A DNA stretch of 64,000 bases from Promicromonospora thailandica (GTDB taxonomy: Bacteria; Actinomycetota; Actinomycetes; Actinomycetales; Cellulomonadaceae). Of the stretch, positions 52,256 to 60,469 are shown piece by piece. The position numbers and the translations under genes are program-made. The stretch is taken from positions 272,733 through 336,732 of the forward strand of contig NZ_JAMTCS010000006.1 of assembly GCF_024171955.1 (NCBI RefSeq), given 5' to 3'. The notes under the pieces were generated by a model. That model did no database searches, was not told the origin of the DNA, and saw only the letters and a program-made list of their open reading frames with translations. Each line of letters starts with the position of its first letter. Position 1 is the first letter of the stretch.

Positions 52256-52927
52256 CTATCGGCGTGGTTCCGTTGCATCAGCTCGCTGTCCGGGCGAAAG
52301 CAGTACCAGGTCCCGCAGCCCGGTCACCCGTTGTGACAGCCGCACCGGGAGCGTGACGCTCCGGTGGGTCAGGCCGAGCGTCTCGGCGGCGGCGTCGAAG
52401 TCTTCTGCGTATAGGCGTGCGAGCGCGGGGACGCGGGTCGTGATCCGCAGAGTCGCTTGCGGGTTGGTGCGCAGGATCGCGGTGATCAGGGTTTGTCGCA
52501 TCGCCCGGACGACGACCGGGGGTGTCCCGGGAACCTTGGCATGGTTGGCCAATTCCGCGGCGCCTCGGACCGGGTCGGTGATCCGGGCTTCGATCACTGC
52601 TGCCCCGCCCTGCAGCACGTACGTCGCGTGTCGCGGGTGGTGACGTTGGCGTCGGACGGGGACAGCCGTCTGAATGATCCGTCCGACCATGACGACTACC
52701 ACCGTGCTGTACACGGCTCCCGCGACGATCGCGGTCGGCCAGCCGTACTGGTAAACGAACATGGCCACGACCAGCACAAGCATGACCAGGACCAGCGGGC
52801 CGGTCGAGGAGACGACGGTGCGCAGCACCACCTGTCGCAGCCGACGGGCTTGAGCCGACGTGCAGTGGTCGGTCAGGCCGGCGAGCGACACAGGAGTCGG
52901 CAGGACCACCGTCGCTGACGGTTTCAT
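52256..52927 (-). CDS. Membrane protein of unknown function
   Basis: This 223-residue protein has a basic N-terminus, two closely spaced transmembrane helices (about 42-62 and 66-84) and a cytoplasmic alpha/beta C-terminus (about 95-223). I do not recognise the family. It lies between the integrase-side small protein and gene remnants, so it probably belongs to the mobile element. Its start region overlaps no intact gene. Confidence 0.65.
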   Translation of the reverse strand: MKPSATVVLPTPVSLAGLTDHCTSAQARRLRQVVLRTVVSSTGPLVLVMLVLVVAMFVYQYGWPTAIVAGAVYSTVVVVMVGRIIQTAVPVRRQRHHPRHATYVLQGGAAVIEARITDPVRGAAELANHAKVPGTPPVVVRAMRQTLITAILRTNPQATLRITTRVPALARLYAEDFDAAAETLGLTHRSVTLPVRLSQRVTGLRDLVLLSPGQRADATEPRR

Positions 52928-52933
52928 GGCTCA

Positions 52934-53058
52934 CTCAACGACTCGACCCACGCGTAGTCGCTGAAGCGCTGGGTATCACCCCCGAGGCAGCCCTCCACTA
53001 CGTCGTCGGGGCCGTCCACCGCGAGGACATCGCCTTCCGCGAGACCCGGGAGGTTTAG
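52934..53058 (+). pseudogene. C-terminal gene remnant
   Basis: An open frame without a start codon reads RVVAEALGITPEAALHYVV and ends at TAG 53058. The amphipathic, coding-like sequence stands directly after an unrelated gene start, suggesting the tail of a deleted gene. The family is not identified. Confidence 0.35.
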
Positions 53059-53104
53059 GACGTCATTCACGGGCCTGGCGATACATCGGCACTGGTGGCG
53101 GAAC

Positions 53105-53462
53105 TCAAAGCATTGAACCCGTAGCCCCTTCCCCCAGTAGGCTTGCGTACATGACCAGTAACGACGTGCGGAGCGCGGCGAGGCTGGCGGCCTGGGTGAC
53201 GACTGGCGCGTAGCCGAGCTCGGCAGCGGGCTTGTCGGTGTGCAGGAGGCACGGCTGGCCGAGGAACCAGCGGGCCGGGACGGATCTGCTCGGCCGCGGT
53301 CTCGGCGTCCACGTCGGGGATCGGCGCGTACAGGCCGTAGTCCGTGAACTGCTCCTCGAGAAACTCGCGCAGGACCACCCGATGCCGGTCGGTGACGAAG
53401 TACGCCTGACCGGGCCTGGCCTTGGTCCAGCCGCGCACCAGGCCCTCGACGGCATTTACCAC
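53105..53462 (-). pseudogene. NAD-dependent epimerase remnant, frameshifted
   Basis: The first part, read from 53462, gives VNAVEGLVRGWTKARPGQAY and REFLEEQF, typical of the C-terminal half of extended SDR epimerases/3-beta-HSD-like enzymes. After about 53283 the homologous reading (GQPCLLHTDKPAAELGYAPV) continues in another frame to a stop at 53105. The N-terminal Rossmann half is missing, and a stop codon precedes the fragment. It is a decayed gene. Confidence 0.65.
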
Positions 53463-53718
53463 GTGTCAGATGTGACAGCAGTATTCGGGCTGGTGAGGCG
53501 AGAGATCAGTCCTCAACTGCTGCAGAAAGCAGGACTCACTGAGCCGAAGTTCTGCGCGATCTGGCTGGTCGGGGCATGGTCCAGGGCCGGATGGGTCAAT
53601 TCGCCTTCCGGTGCGCGGATCGATCTCGGCGAAATCGGAGTACGGGTGAAGCCGACGAATGGAATCGGCACGGCCCCGACCACTTCCCGATCCATTCCCG
53701 ACGGCCGCCGCGGCGGTC
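53463..53718. other. Gap between epimerase remnant and oxidoreductase gene
   Basis: Several short open frames exist on both strands, but none has a ribosome binding site or recognisable motifs. Probably further decayed sequence. Confidence 0.3.
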
Positions 53719-54816
53719 TCAGTCTGGGCGGTGCCGTTCAAGGCCACCGCTGCGCTCGATCCTGTCTATCAACTCGTGCAGCTCGACCCCATCGTCGAAA
53801 GTGGGGCTGAGGTGGGTTCCGGACTTGAGATCCGAGGCAAGCTGCGCGTAGGCGCTGGCGACGCCCTGTGCCGGATCGTTGACGAAGCGGTCGGCGCCGT
53901 ACGGTCCAGGGATGACCAGGGCATGTGGGGTCTCGGTGCCGGTGGCTCCTCTCAGCGTGAAGCCGCCTGTCCCGGTGTAGCCGACCGGACTGGTGAGGAG
54001 AAGGTCACCTTTCGTGCCGTTGATCTCGAAGTGGAAGTTCGTTCCTCGCGAGAGACCACCGCGGAAGTGGGCGGCGACGACGGGGCCATTTTCCAGCGTG
54101 CCGTTGACCACGAGCTGATCGGGGACGGACATGGGAAGGACCTCGCCCGTCTCCTCGATCCTGACCGTCGAGCGTCGCGTGGCGAAGAACGCGTTCACGT
54201 CGGCGAATCGGCCGTCAAGCACATGGAGCAGGGCATCTATGGAGTGGGCGAACATCACATGCTGTAGCCCGATCCCGTTCTCCGGATTGAGCGTGTACTC
54301 CTGGACCCGGCTCATCGACTCACCGAGGATGACGCCAGCGCCGATCATCGTGCTGGACAGCACCTCACCCACGTACCCGTCCCGGACGAGATCACGCATG
54401 TACGCGAATGGCGGTGTCGCCCGAGCCTGGAGTCCGATCGCCGTGGTAATGCCCCGGGCGCGAGCGAGGTCGCGCATCCTGACGGCTTGGTCAAGGTGGA
54501 CGCCCAGTGGCCACTCACAGAAGACGGCTTTGCCTGCCTCGATAGCGCTGGTGACGAGTTCTTCGTGTCGTGTGACCTTGACGGCGACGACGACGAGGTC
54601 GACGTCGGGGTGGTTGATCAGGTCGCTGGCAGTGCTGAGCGCATGAGGGACGTTGTACTTGCGCGCGGCAGCGGCGGCGGTCTCGTGGTCGTGATGGCTT
54701 ACCGCTGTGAGTTCGAACTCCGCCAGCTGTTGCAAGGCGGGTATGTGGGCTGTCGTAGCCCAGCCCCGCTCTGGATGGACCCCGATAATGCCGACCCGAA
54801 TACGATCCTGACTCAT
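53719..54816 (-). CDS. Gfo/Idh/MocA family oxidoreductase
   Basis: This 365-residue NAD(P)-dependent oxidoreductase has an N-terminal Rossmann domain (RVGIIGVHPERGWATTAHIP), the conserved EWPLGVHLDQA (the EKP/EWP position of the family) and the alpha/beta C-terminal dimerisation domain. Members act on sugars, inositols or related alcohols; the substrate is unknown. It is divergent from a TetR gene, with 195 nt between starts. That gap contains three CAGAAC-like motifs (near 54829, 54945 and 54969), which might be regulator sites. Confidence 0.88.
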   Translation of the reverse strand: MSQDRIRVGIIGVHPERGWATTAHIPALQQLAEFELTAVSHHDHETAAAAARKYNVPHALSTASDLINHPDVDLVVVAVKVTRHEELVTSAIEAGKAVFCEWPLGVHLDQAVRMRDLARARGITTAIGLQARATPPFAYMRDLVRDGYVGEVLSSTMIGAGVILGESMSRVQEYTLNPENGIGLQHVMFAHSIDALLHVLDGRFADVNAFFATRRSTVRIEETGEVLPMSVPDQLVVNGTLENGPVVAAHFRGGLSRGTNFHFEINGTKGDLLLTSPVGYTGTGGFTLRGATGTETPHALVIPGPYGADRFVNDPAQGVASAYAQLASDLKSGTHLSPTFDDGVELHELIDRIERSGGLERHRPD

Positions 54817-55011
54817 TTACCCCGACCTGTTCTGTAGACATGTGGAAGGTGGGTGACGGTTGCCGTGCCGATGTCGCCCACGGGACGCCACCAGGCCACC
54901 AGGCCATGCCACGGCCGGATGGGACAATGAGCGCGCCCGGAACAGAACTCGCCCGTCGCTGACTGTGGTCAGAACTGAGTCGGGTCACCTTTTGTTCCAG
55001 GAAGGAAGGTT

Positions 55012-55620
55012 ATGCCTCGAGAGCCATACGCGCCCGGCCGGCGGGAGCGGAACAAGCAGGCCAAGCTCGATCGGATCGTCTCGGCTGCCACCGAGCTGTT
55101 CAGCCAGCGGAGTGTGGACGACGTCACCACTCAGGAGATCGCCGACAAGGCCGACATCGGCGCTGGCACCTTGTTCCTCTACGTGAAGTCCAAGGGTGAC
55201 CTGCTGCTCCTCGTGCAGAACGCGCGCTATTCCGCCGCCTTCGAACGGGGCCTTGCCGCCGCTCAGGAAGCCACGAACGCCGTGGATGCCGTGATCGCGC
55301 TCGCCACTCCGATCGTGGAGTGCAACCGGGCTCCGATCGAGAACGGGCATACCTATCTGCGAGAGATGATGTTCGGCGACCCCGCCGAGCCCAACCGGGC
55401 CACCGCACTGTCCATCGTCGGGCAGACCCAGCAGGCGGTCGCGGACCTTATCGCCGAGCACACCGGCCGAGACGGGGACGACGCGGCCGTCCGGGCCCAG
55501 GTGATCTCAGCGATCCTGTTCCTGACCATGGCTTCGCATGCCGACCCTGCCTTCACCCTGGCCGAGGTGATGGAAGCCATCCGCCGGCAGATCGTGACCG
55601 TGCTTCCGGCTGTCAGTTGA
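55012..55620 (+). CDS. TetR family transcriptional regulator
   Basis: This 202-residue TetR repressor has its N-terminal HTH at about residues 17-63 (KLDRIVSAATELFSQ through IGAGTLFLYVKSKGDLL) and a variable ligand-binding domain. GGAAGGAAGG lies just upstream of ATG 55012. It is divergent from the Gfo/Idh/MocA gene, its most likely target, and convergent with the CPBP protease gene. Confidence 0.9.
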   Translation: MPREPYAPGRRERNKQAKLDRIVSAATELFSQRSVDDVTTQEIADKADIGAGTLFLYVKSKGDLLLLVQNARYSAAFERGLAAAQEATNAVDAVIALATPIVECNRAPIENGHTYLREMMFGDPAEPNRATALSIVGQTQQAVADLIAEHTGRDGDDAAVRAQVISAILFLTMASHADPAFTLAEVMEAIRRQIVTVLPAVS

Positions 55621-55648
55621 GAGTCGGCCGACGGCCTGGCGAATCTCG

Positions 55649-56359
55649 TCATGCCGCGACGAGCTCGACGATGAGCGGGATCAGTAGCGCCGTCGCGTTG
55701 TTCACGCCGTGCAGCACCACGCCCGGCCAGACCGAACCCGACCACCGGAAGAGGATCGCGGTCAGTACACCCACGACGAACGCCGCCGGCATGATCGGGT
55801 TGATCCCGTGGGCGACGGCGAAGACTCCCGCGCTCGCCAGCACACCGACCCAGGCCCCATACCGGGCTAGCAAGGCGTTCGCCACCACGCCGCGGAAGAA
55901 CCCTTCCTCACCCAGCGGTGTGATCACCGCGCCCGCGACGAGCGCAAAGGCGAGCGACAAGCCGCCGCCCGCAGCTGCCGCCTGATAACTCTCCTGAACG
56001 TTCTGCACACCCCCGGTCGCCACCATGTAGACGATTGCAGCGATGGTGCCCAGCACGTAGGCGAAAAGACCCAACAGGGCACCGACGAGGAGATGTCGCG
56101 GCCGAGCCCGCCGGAAGCCAAAGGCCGCCAGTCCGCGGATGCGGATCAAGACCGCGACAGATAGCGCAACAAGCCCCATGGCCCCTGAGACCACGAGTCC
56201 CACGTTGCCGTGGACGACAGGGTCTGTCACGAGCGGCAACAGCACTGCGACCAGCAGCAAGGAGGCGCCATATGCGGCGGCGCCCGCCAACACCTCCGGC
56301 CACCCGGGCCGCTCCAGGAAAGTCCGCCCTGCCGGTGGTTCGTACGTCGATCTGCCCAT
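55649..56359 (-). CDS. CPBP family intramembrane metalloprotease
   Basis: This 236-residue CAAX-protease/bacteriocin-processing-like protein has about seven hydrophobic segments and the signature GEEGFFRGVV (EExxxR). The two further His-containing motifs read FAVAHGINP and LHGVNNAT. All metal-site motifs are intact. The substrate is unknown; relatives process prenylated or peptide substrates or provide bacteriocin self-immunity. It is divergent from the old-yellow-enzyme gene. Confidence 0.88.
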   Translation of the reverse strand: MGRSTYEPPAGRTFLERPGWPEVLAGAAAYGASLLLVAVLLPLVTDPVVHGNVGLVVSGAMGLVALSVAVLIRIRGLAAFGFRRARPRHLLVGALLGLFAYVLGTIAAIVYMVATGGVQNVQESYQAAAAGGGLSLAFALVAGAVITPLGEEGFFRGVVANALLARYGAWVGVLASAGVFAVAHGINPIMPAAFVVGVLTAILFRWSGSVWPGVVLHGVNNATALLIPLIVELVAA

Positions 56360-56415
56360 GACTACCCCTCTGTCGTCGGCGATGTCACCGAGGCCGCAGT
56401 AGCCGGGAATACAAA

Positions 56416-56445
56416 ATGACTGGCCTCAGTTATGAGTGCAGTCAT
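56416..56445. promoter_or_regulatory. Nested palindromic operator
   Basis: ATGACTG (56416-56422) is inverted as CAGTCAT (56439-56445). Inside, CTCA/TGAG forms a second symmetric pair around GTTA. The 30-bp dyad lies between the divergent CPBP and old-yellow-enzyme genes and has the size of a TetR- or MarR-type operator. Confidence 0.6.
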
Positions 56446-56558
56446 CATCGTACAGGCGGACCGGTCCTTGTCCCGGCACGTCTGGGCGGCGCGGATGCGA
56501 CCTGGTACCGCGCCGAGGGTGATGGCGACCCGTTCACTGCAAAGGACCGACACAAGCA

Positions 56559-57635
56559 ATGAGCTCTTCCTCTCTCTGGCAGCCCTACACACTCGGTCGG
56601 CTCGACCTCAGCCACCGCCTCGCCCTGTCGCCGATGACCCGCAGCCGCGCGAACCCCGACGGGACCCCCGGCAAGTTCGCCGCCGAGTACTACGCCCAGC
56701 GGGCGTCGCTCGGCCTGCTGATCTCCGAGAGCACCCAGCCGTCGGACGACGGGCAGGGCAACATGAGCACGCCGGGGATCTACACGCCCGAGCATGTCGA
56801 GGGCTGGAAGGCCGTGACCGACGCGGTGCACGCGGCGGGCGGACACTTCTTCATCCAGCTGGCACACGCGGGGCGCATGGCGCACCCGGACAACACGCCG
56901 CATCACCGTCAGCCGCTGGCACCCTCCGCGATCTCGGCGGAACAGGACGTGTACACCCCGGCCGGACCCCAGCAGACCCCGGTGCCGCGGGAACTGAGCG
57001 TCTCGGAGATCCAGGACCTGATCGGCGAGTTCCGCCACGCGGCGGCCTCCGCCATCGCGGCCGGCGCCGACGGCGTGGAGATCCACGCCGGCAACGGCTT
57101 CCTGCCGCACCAGTTCCTGGCACCGAACGCGAACCAGCGCACCGACGAGTACGGCGGCTCCGTGGAGAACCGTGCACGGTTCGCGATCGAGGTGGCGCGT
57201 GCTGTCGCGGACGAGATCGGAGCCGACCGCACCGGCATCCGGATCTCACCGGCGATTCCCCTCGGCGGGCTCCATGAGGGCGAACCGGCCGAGGTGCGCG
57301 CCCAGTACACGCACCTGGTCGGAGAGCTCGCCAAGCTCGACCTCGTCTACCTGCACGTCTTCCACGTCGGTGACGACGAGCTGCTGGGTTCCCTGCGCGG
57401 CCTGTGGCCTAACTCGGTCCTCGTCGTGCGCTACGGACGCGGCCGTGAGCAGATCGCCGACGACATCGAGGCCGGGTTCGCCGACATCGCCCCGCTGGGG
57501 CAGTTCGCGCTCGCGAACCCGGACATCGTCGAGCGGCTCCGCACCGGCGCCCCGCTGAACGAGGTGGACCAGACCACGATCTACGGCGGCGACGACACCG
57601 GCTACACCGACTACCCGACGCTCGCGCGCAGCTAG
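56559..57635 (+). CDS. Old yellow enzyme family alkene reductase
   Basis: This 358-residue FMN-dependent ene-reductase of the NemA/OYE type is a TIM barrel beginning LWQPYTLGRLDLSHRLALSP. It has FFIQLAHAGR, the FMN/substrate-binding VEIHAGNGFLPHQFL (usual form HGANGYL; here the order is AGN) and the diagnostic NQRTDEYGGSVENR. It reduces activated alkenes or nitro compounds with NAD(P)H. AAAGGA is about 13 nt before ATG 56559, somewhat far. A strong hairpin follows the stop. Confidence 0.9.
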   Translation: MSSSSLWQPYTLGRLDLSHRLALSPMTRSRANPDGTPGKFAAEYYAQRASLGLLISESTQPSDDGQGNMSTPGIYTPEHVEGWKAVTDAVHAAGGHFFIQLAHAGRMAHPDNTPHHRQPLAPSAISAEQDVYTPAGPQQTPVPRELSVSEIQDLIGEFRHAAASAIAAGADGVEIHAGNGFLPHQFLAPNANQRTDEYGGSVENRARFAIEVARAVADEIGADRTGIRISPAIPLGGLHEGEPAEVRAQYTHLVGELAKLDLVYLHVFHVGDDELLGSLRGLWPNSVLVVRYGRGREQIADDIEAGFADIAPLGQFALANPDIVERLRTGAPLNEVDQTTIYGGDDTGYTDYPTLARS

Positions 57636-57644
57636 AAACCATCG

Positions 57645-57692
57645 AGGGGTGAGCCGCCCACAGGCGACCCACCAGAGCGGCGGCTCACCCCT
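57645..57692 (+). terminator. Terminator after the old-yellow-enzyme gene
   Basis: AGGGGTGAGCCGCC (57645-57658) pairs perfectly over 14 bp with GGCGGCTCACCCCT (57679-57692). It begins 9 nt after the reductase stop, so the following dehydrogenase gene probably has its own promoter or is reached by readthrough. Confidence 0.85.
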
Positions 57693-57759
57693 TGACCCTC
57701 TCGATCCGTCAGCCACAAGCAGACCGATCGACCCCACGATAAGAAGGAAGAAGCAGCTC

Positions 57760-58722
57760 ATGTCCACTCTCAACCAGCTGACGGTTCTCGGGTCCGGAGT
57801 GCTCGGCGGTCAGATCGCCTGGCACAGCGCCTTCAAGGGCAAGACGGTGGTGGTCTATGACATCGCCGAGGAACCGCTCGAGCGCAGCAAGCTCGCGATC
57901 GACAGTTACGCCGAGATCTACAGGGCGGATCTGGGTGCCACCGTCGCCGACATCGACGCAACCCATCAGCGGCTGACCTACACCACAGATCTCGCATCAG
58001 CGGTCGCTGAGGCGGACCTCGTGATCGAGGCAGTCCCGGAGGCCCCGTCGATCAAGTTGGCGCTGTACACCAGCTTGGCGCCGTTGCTGCCGGAGCGCAC
58101 GATCATCGCCACCAACACCTCGACGCTGCTGCCCAGCGACTTCGCCGCTGACACCGGTCGACCGGAGAAGTTTCTGACGTTGCACTTCGCCAACCAGATC
58201 TGGAAGATGAACCTGACCGAGATCATGGTTCACGACGGGACCTCGCGTGACACCATCGCGCAGGCGGTCGAGTTCGCAATCGAGATCGGCATGGTGCCGA
58301 TCCCGCTTCGCAAGGAGCAGAACGGCTACGTTCTCAACTCTTGGCTCGTCCCGCTGCTCAACGCCGCGCAGACCCTCGTGACCAACGGGATCGCGACACC
58401 CGAGGACATCGACCGGACCTACCTGCTGGGCGGTGCGAAGCTCGGCCCGATGGGCTGGTATGACGTGATCGGGATGACGACGGCACACAACGTGCTGGCC
58501 TACTGGGGCGAGAAGAACGGCGACGCCCAGATGCTCGCCAACGCCAAGTACATCAAGGAGCGCTTCGTCGACAAGGGAGACCTCGGGCTGCTGTCCGGCA
58601 AGGGGTACTACGAGTACCCGAGCCCCGCCTATCAGAGCCCCGACTTCCTCTCTGTCCCGGACATCGAGGCGGCACCCCAGATCGCGGCACTCGTCGGCGC
58701 GGCATCAACAGGCCCACGCTGA
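57760..58722 (+). CDS. 3-hydroxyacyl-CoA dehydrogenase family protein
   Basis: This 320-residue NAD-dependent dehydrogenase has a Rossmann motif at the N-terminus (VLGSGVLGGQIAWHSAFKG), NTSTLLPSDFA and the catalytic histidine region LHFANQIWKMNLTEIM (usual HFFNPxxxMxLVE). A C-terminal helical domain continues to GLLSGKGYYEYP. Members oxidise L-3-hydroxyacyl-CoA or related hydroxy acids. GAAGGAAG stands about 10 nt before ATG 57760. Its place between an ene-reductase and a SnoaL-like gene suggests a small catabolic cluster. Confidence 0.9.
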   Translation: MSTLNQLTVLGSGVLGGQIAWHSAFKGKTVVVYDIAEEPLERSKLAIDSYAEIYRADLGATVADIDATHQRLTYTTDLASAVAEADLVIEAVPEAPSIKLALYTSLAPLLPERTIIATNTSTLLPSDFAADTGRPEKFLTLHFANQIWKMNLTEIMVHDGTSRDTIAQAVEFAIEIGMVPIPLRKEQNGYVLNSWLVPLLNAAQTLVTNGIATPEDIDRTYLLGGAKLGPMGWYDVIGMTTAHNVLAYWGEKNGDAQMLANAKYIKERFVDKGDLGLLSGKGYYEYPSPAYQSPDFLSVPDIEAAPQIAALVGAASTGPR

Positions 58723-58924
58723 GTCGGCTCGCACGGCGATCCGATTCCATGATCGGCGCTGACGACGCTGGCCCGACGATCATGTCGCGACGCGGATGTC
58801 TCCTGCCTGACGGCGCCGACCTCGAAACCACAGCTGTGCAGGCGCTCAGAACGCCAGAACCAAAGAACCCGACCGCCCCAGTCCGCGCGGACGACGCGGC
58901 CGGTGCCACCGCAAAGGACTGGAC

Positions 58925-59308
58925 ATGACTTCGACGACCACTGTGATCGATCGCCTCGTCGAGGCGATCAACGCCCATGACCTTGACGCGATCGAGACTT
59001 GTTTCGCGCCCGGATACTCGGTGACCACGCCGGCGCATCCCGCCCGGTCCTTCACCGGTCGCGAGAACGTGCGGCGCAACTGGGAGGGAATCCTTGCTGC
59101 CCATCCCACCGTGTACGCGAGGGCGGAGTCCAGGGTCCACAGCGGCGACGAGATCTGGGCCGAGTGGGAGTACACCAGCGACGTCGGCGAGCACGGGCAG
59201 TTCTGGTTCCGCGGGGTGGCCATCACGGTGATCAGCCAAGGCGTCATCGAGTCGGCCCGCTTCTACGTGGAGCCTGTCGATACCGAGGGCAGCCCCGTGC
59301 GCTGGTGA
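58925..59308 (+). CDS. SnoaL-like/NTF2-fold protein
   Basis: This 127-residue protein has the cone-shaped NTF2/SnoaL-like fold (VIDRLVEAINAHDLDAIETC at the start, REN-VRRNWEGILAAHP mid, FRGVAITVISQGVIESARFY near the end). The fold serves ketosteroid isomerases, polyketide cyclases and many small-molecule binders; the substrate is unassigned. AAAGGA lies 6 nt before ATG 58925. Closed by a hairpin at 59319-59353. Confidence 0.85.
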   Translation: MTSTTTVIDRLVEAINAHDLDAIETCFAPGYSVTTPAHPARSFTGRENVRRNWEGILAAHPTVYARAESRVHSGDEIWAEWEYTSDVGEHGQFWFRGVAITVISQGVIESARFYVEPVDTEGSPVRW

Positions 59309-59318
59309 CCGTGGGCGA

Positions 59319-59353
59319 GCGCACCATGCCGACCTATCGCCTGCATGGTGCGC
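59319..59353 (+). terminator. Terminator after the SnoaL-like gene
   Basis: GCGCACCATGC (59319-59329) pairs perfectly with GCATGGTGCGC (59343-59353) around 13 nt, 11 nt past the stop codon. There is no U-tract. Confidence 0.7.
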
Positions 59354-59846
59354 CCACCATGGACCCCTGGCGCGCTCACCCCCCCGGCCAGGCGCTCCAA
59401 GCGGAGAACGGCTGCACGCTGGGCTAACCCGAGCTGGATCCGAGCGGGACTGCCACTGGCCTGGTCCACGTGAGAGCGGCTCCCGGCCAGGGCCTCGGCG
59501 ACCGCGGTCGCGTCCTCCGCCCCGAGGCTGCGGAACGTCACCGAGCGCCAGCGGGACGGACGACCTCCTCTAGCGCCACGTGGCCGGCCGAACGCGCTGG
59601 GCCTATGCACGACGAGCTGCCGCACCAGCAGACCGTACAGAACCAAGAACGTCGGACCGACAGCCCGAAGGATCCTATGCCAACTGCAGCCACGTCCCGA
59701 GGAGCCCGCCGCTGGCGATGGAGCACCTGGAAATCGACCAGCGCTTGGGCGGCGATTCTCGGCAACGTCTTGGCCTCGGAGTACTCCAGCCTTCAGCGCA
59801 CACAGCTCTCGGGAACCCGTCTCAGTTCCTGCGGACCGACTGCCCG
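59354..59846. other. Gene-free accessory stretch
   Basis: About 490 bases with only short or compositionally driven open frames; none has a recognisable domain or ribosome binding site. It may be decayed coding sequence. The Imm1-like gene following it has lost any adjacent toxin. Confidence 0.4.
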
Positions 59847-60314
59847 ATGAACCACCGCTTCGACACACAGGCCGTGAGAACTACACGCTTGTACATCATG
59901 TCCTGGGGAACGCTCGATCACGGCGCGATCAGAATGCCCGTCAACGGCGTCGACGAGTTTCGACGCGCGTACGACCTCGCAGAGGCCGATGCCGACATTG
60001 CGGGCAGTGTTTTCGAGATCGATCTGTGGGACATAGATCTCCCGACTGATCGTCCTCTCATGGTGCAGTTCCTTGTCGGGCATCCCACCCATTCCCGCGT
60101 GCTCGTCCACCAGGACGGTCTCGCGCTCTACGCCGCCAATGAGGTGCTGACCGACGGCTCAGATGTACGCTACGAGCGTCCCGGCGGCACTTTTACCGCA
60201 GAGCCGCAGTACACGAGGGTTACACCTACCCAAGCACGCGAAATAGCCGCCGATTTCGTTCGGACCGGTCGAGCCTCGGGCCGGATCGCATGGGCCGAGC
60301 AATCGATGGACTAG
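59847..60314 (+). CDS. Imm1-like immunity protein (orphan)
   Basis: This 155-residue protein resembles Imm1 immunity proteins of polymorphic-toxin systems. The N-terminal strand-helix is RLYIMSWGTLDHG plus VDEFRRAYDLAEA. The middle reads MVQFLVGHPTHSRVLVHQDG, and the C-terminal helix, VTPTQAREIAADFVRTGRAS, is followed by IAWAEQ, near the usual WE/W-Q ending. Imm1 proteins neutralise deaminase or nuclease toxin domains. No toxin gene is nearby. Base composition is less GC-rich than the core, suggesting transfer. Start could also be GTG 59874. Confidence 0.62.
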   Translation: MNHRFDTQAVRTTRLYIMSWGTLDHGAIRMPVNGVDEFRRAYDLAEADADIAGSVFEIDLWDIDLPTDRPLMVQFLVGHPTHSRVLVHQDGLALYAANEVLTDGSDVRYERPGGTFTAEPQYTRVTPTQAREIAADFVRTGRASGRIAWAEQSMD

Positions 60315-60424
60315 ACCCACGTTGCCGGAGGCCCCTCGTATCCCATTCGTATTGCCGACGCCACCTTGCAGATCGGTTCAACGGTACCCTCTGCTTACGA
60401 CAGACGGACGTCGCCCTGTCTTCT

Positions 60425-60466
60425 GACAGGACGCCAGCGACGGCCATGTGCCGCTGGCGTCCTGTC
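60425..60466. terminator. Bidirectional terminator
   Basis: GACAGGACGCCAGCG (60425-60439) pairs perfectly over 15 bp with CGCTGGCGTCCTGTC (60452-60466), between the convergent Imm1-like and amidase genes. Confidence 0.85.
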
Positions 60467-60469
60467 GGG

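Noticed and set aside
53232..53810. Plus-strand open frame across the epimerase remnant
   Set aside because: It has no ribosome binding site, overlaps fragments with real homology on the other strand, and has no recognisable fold.
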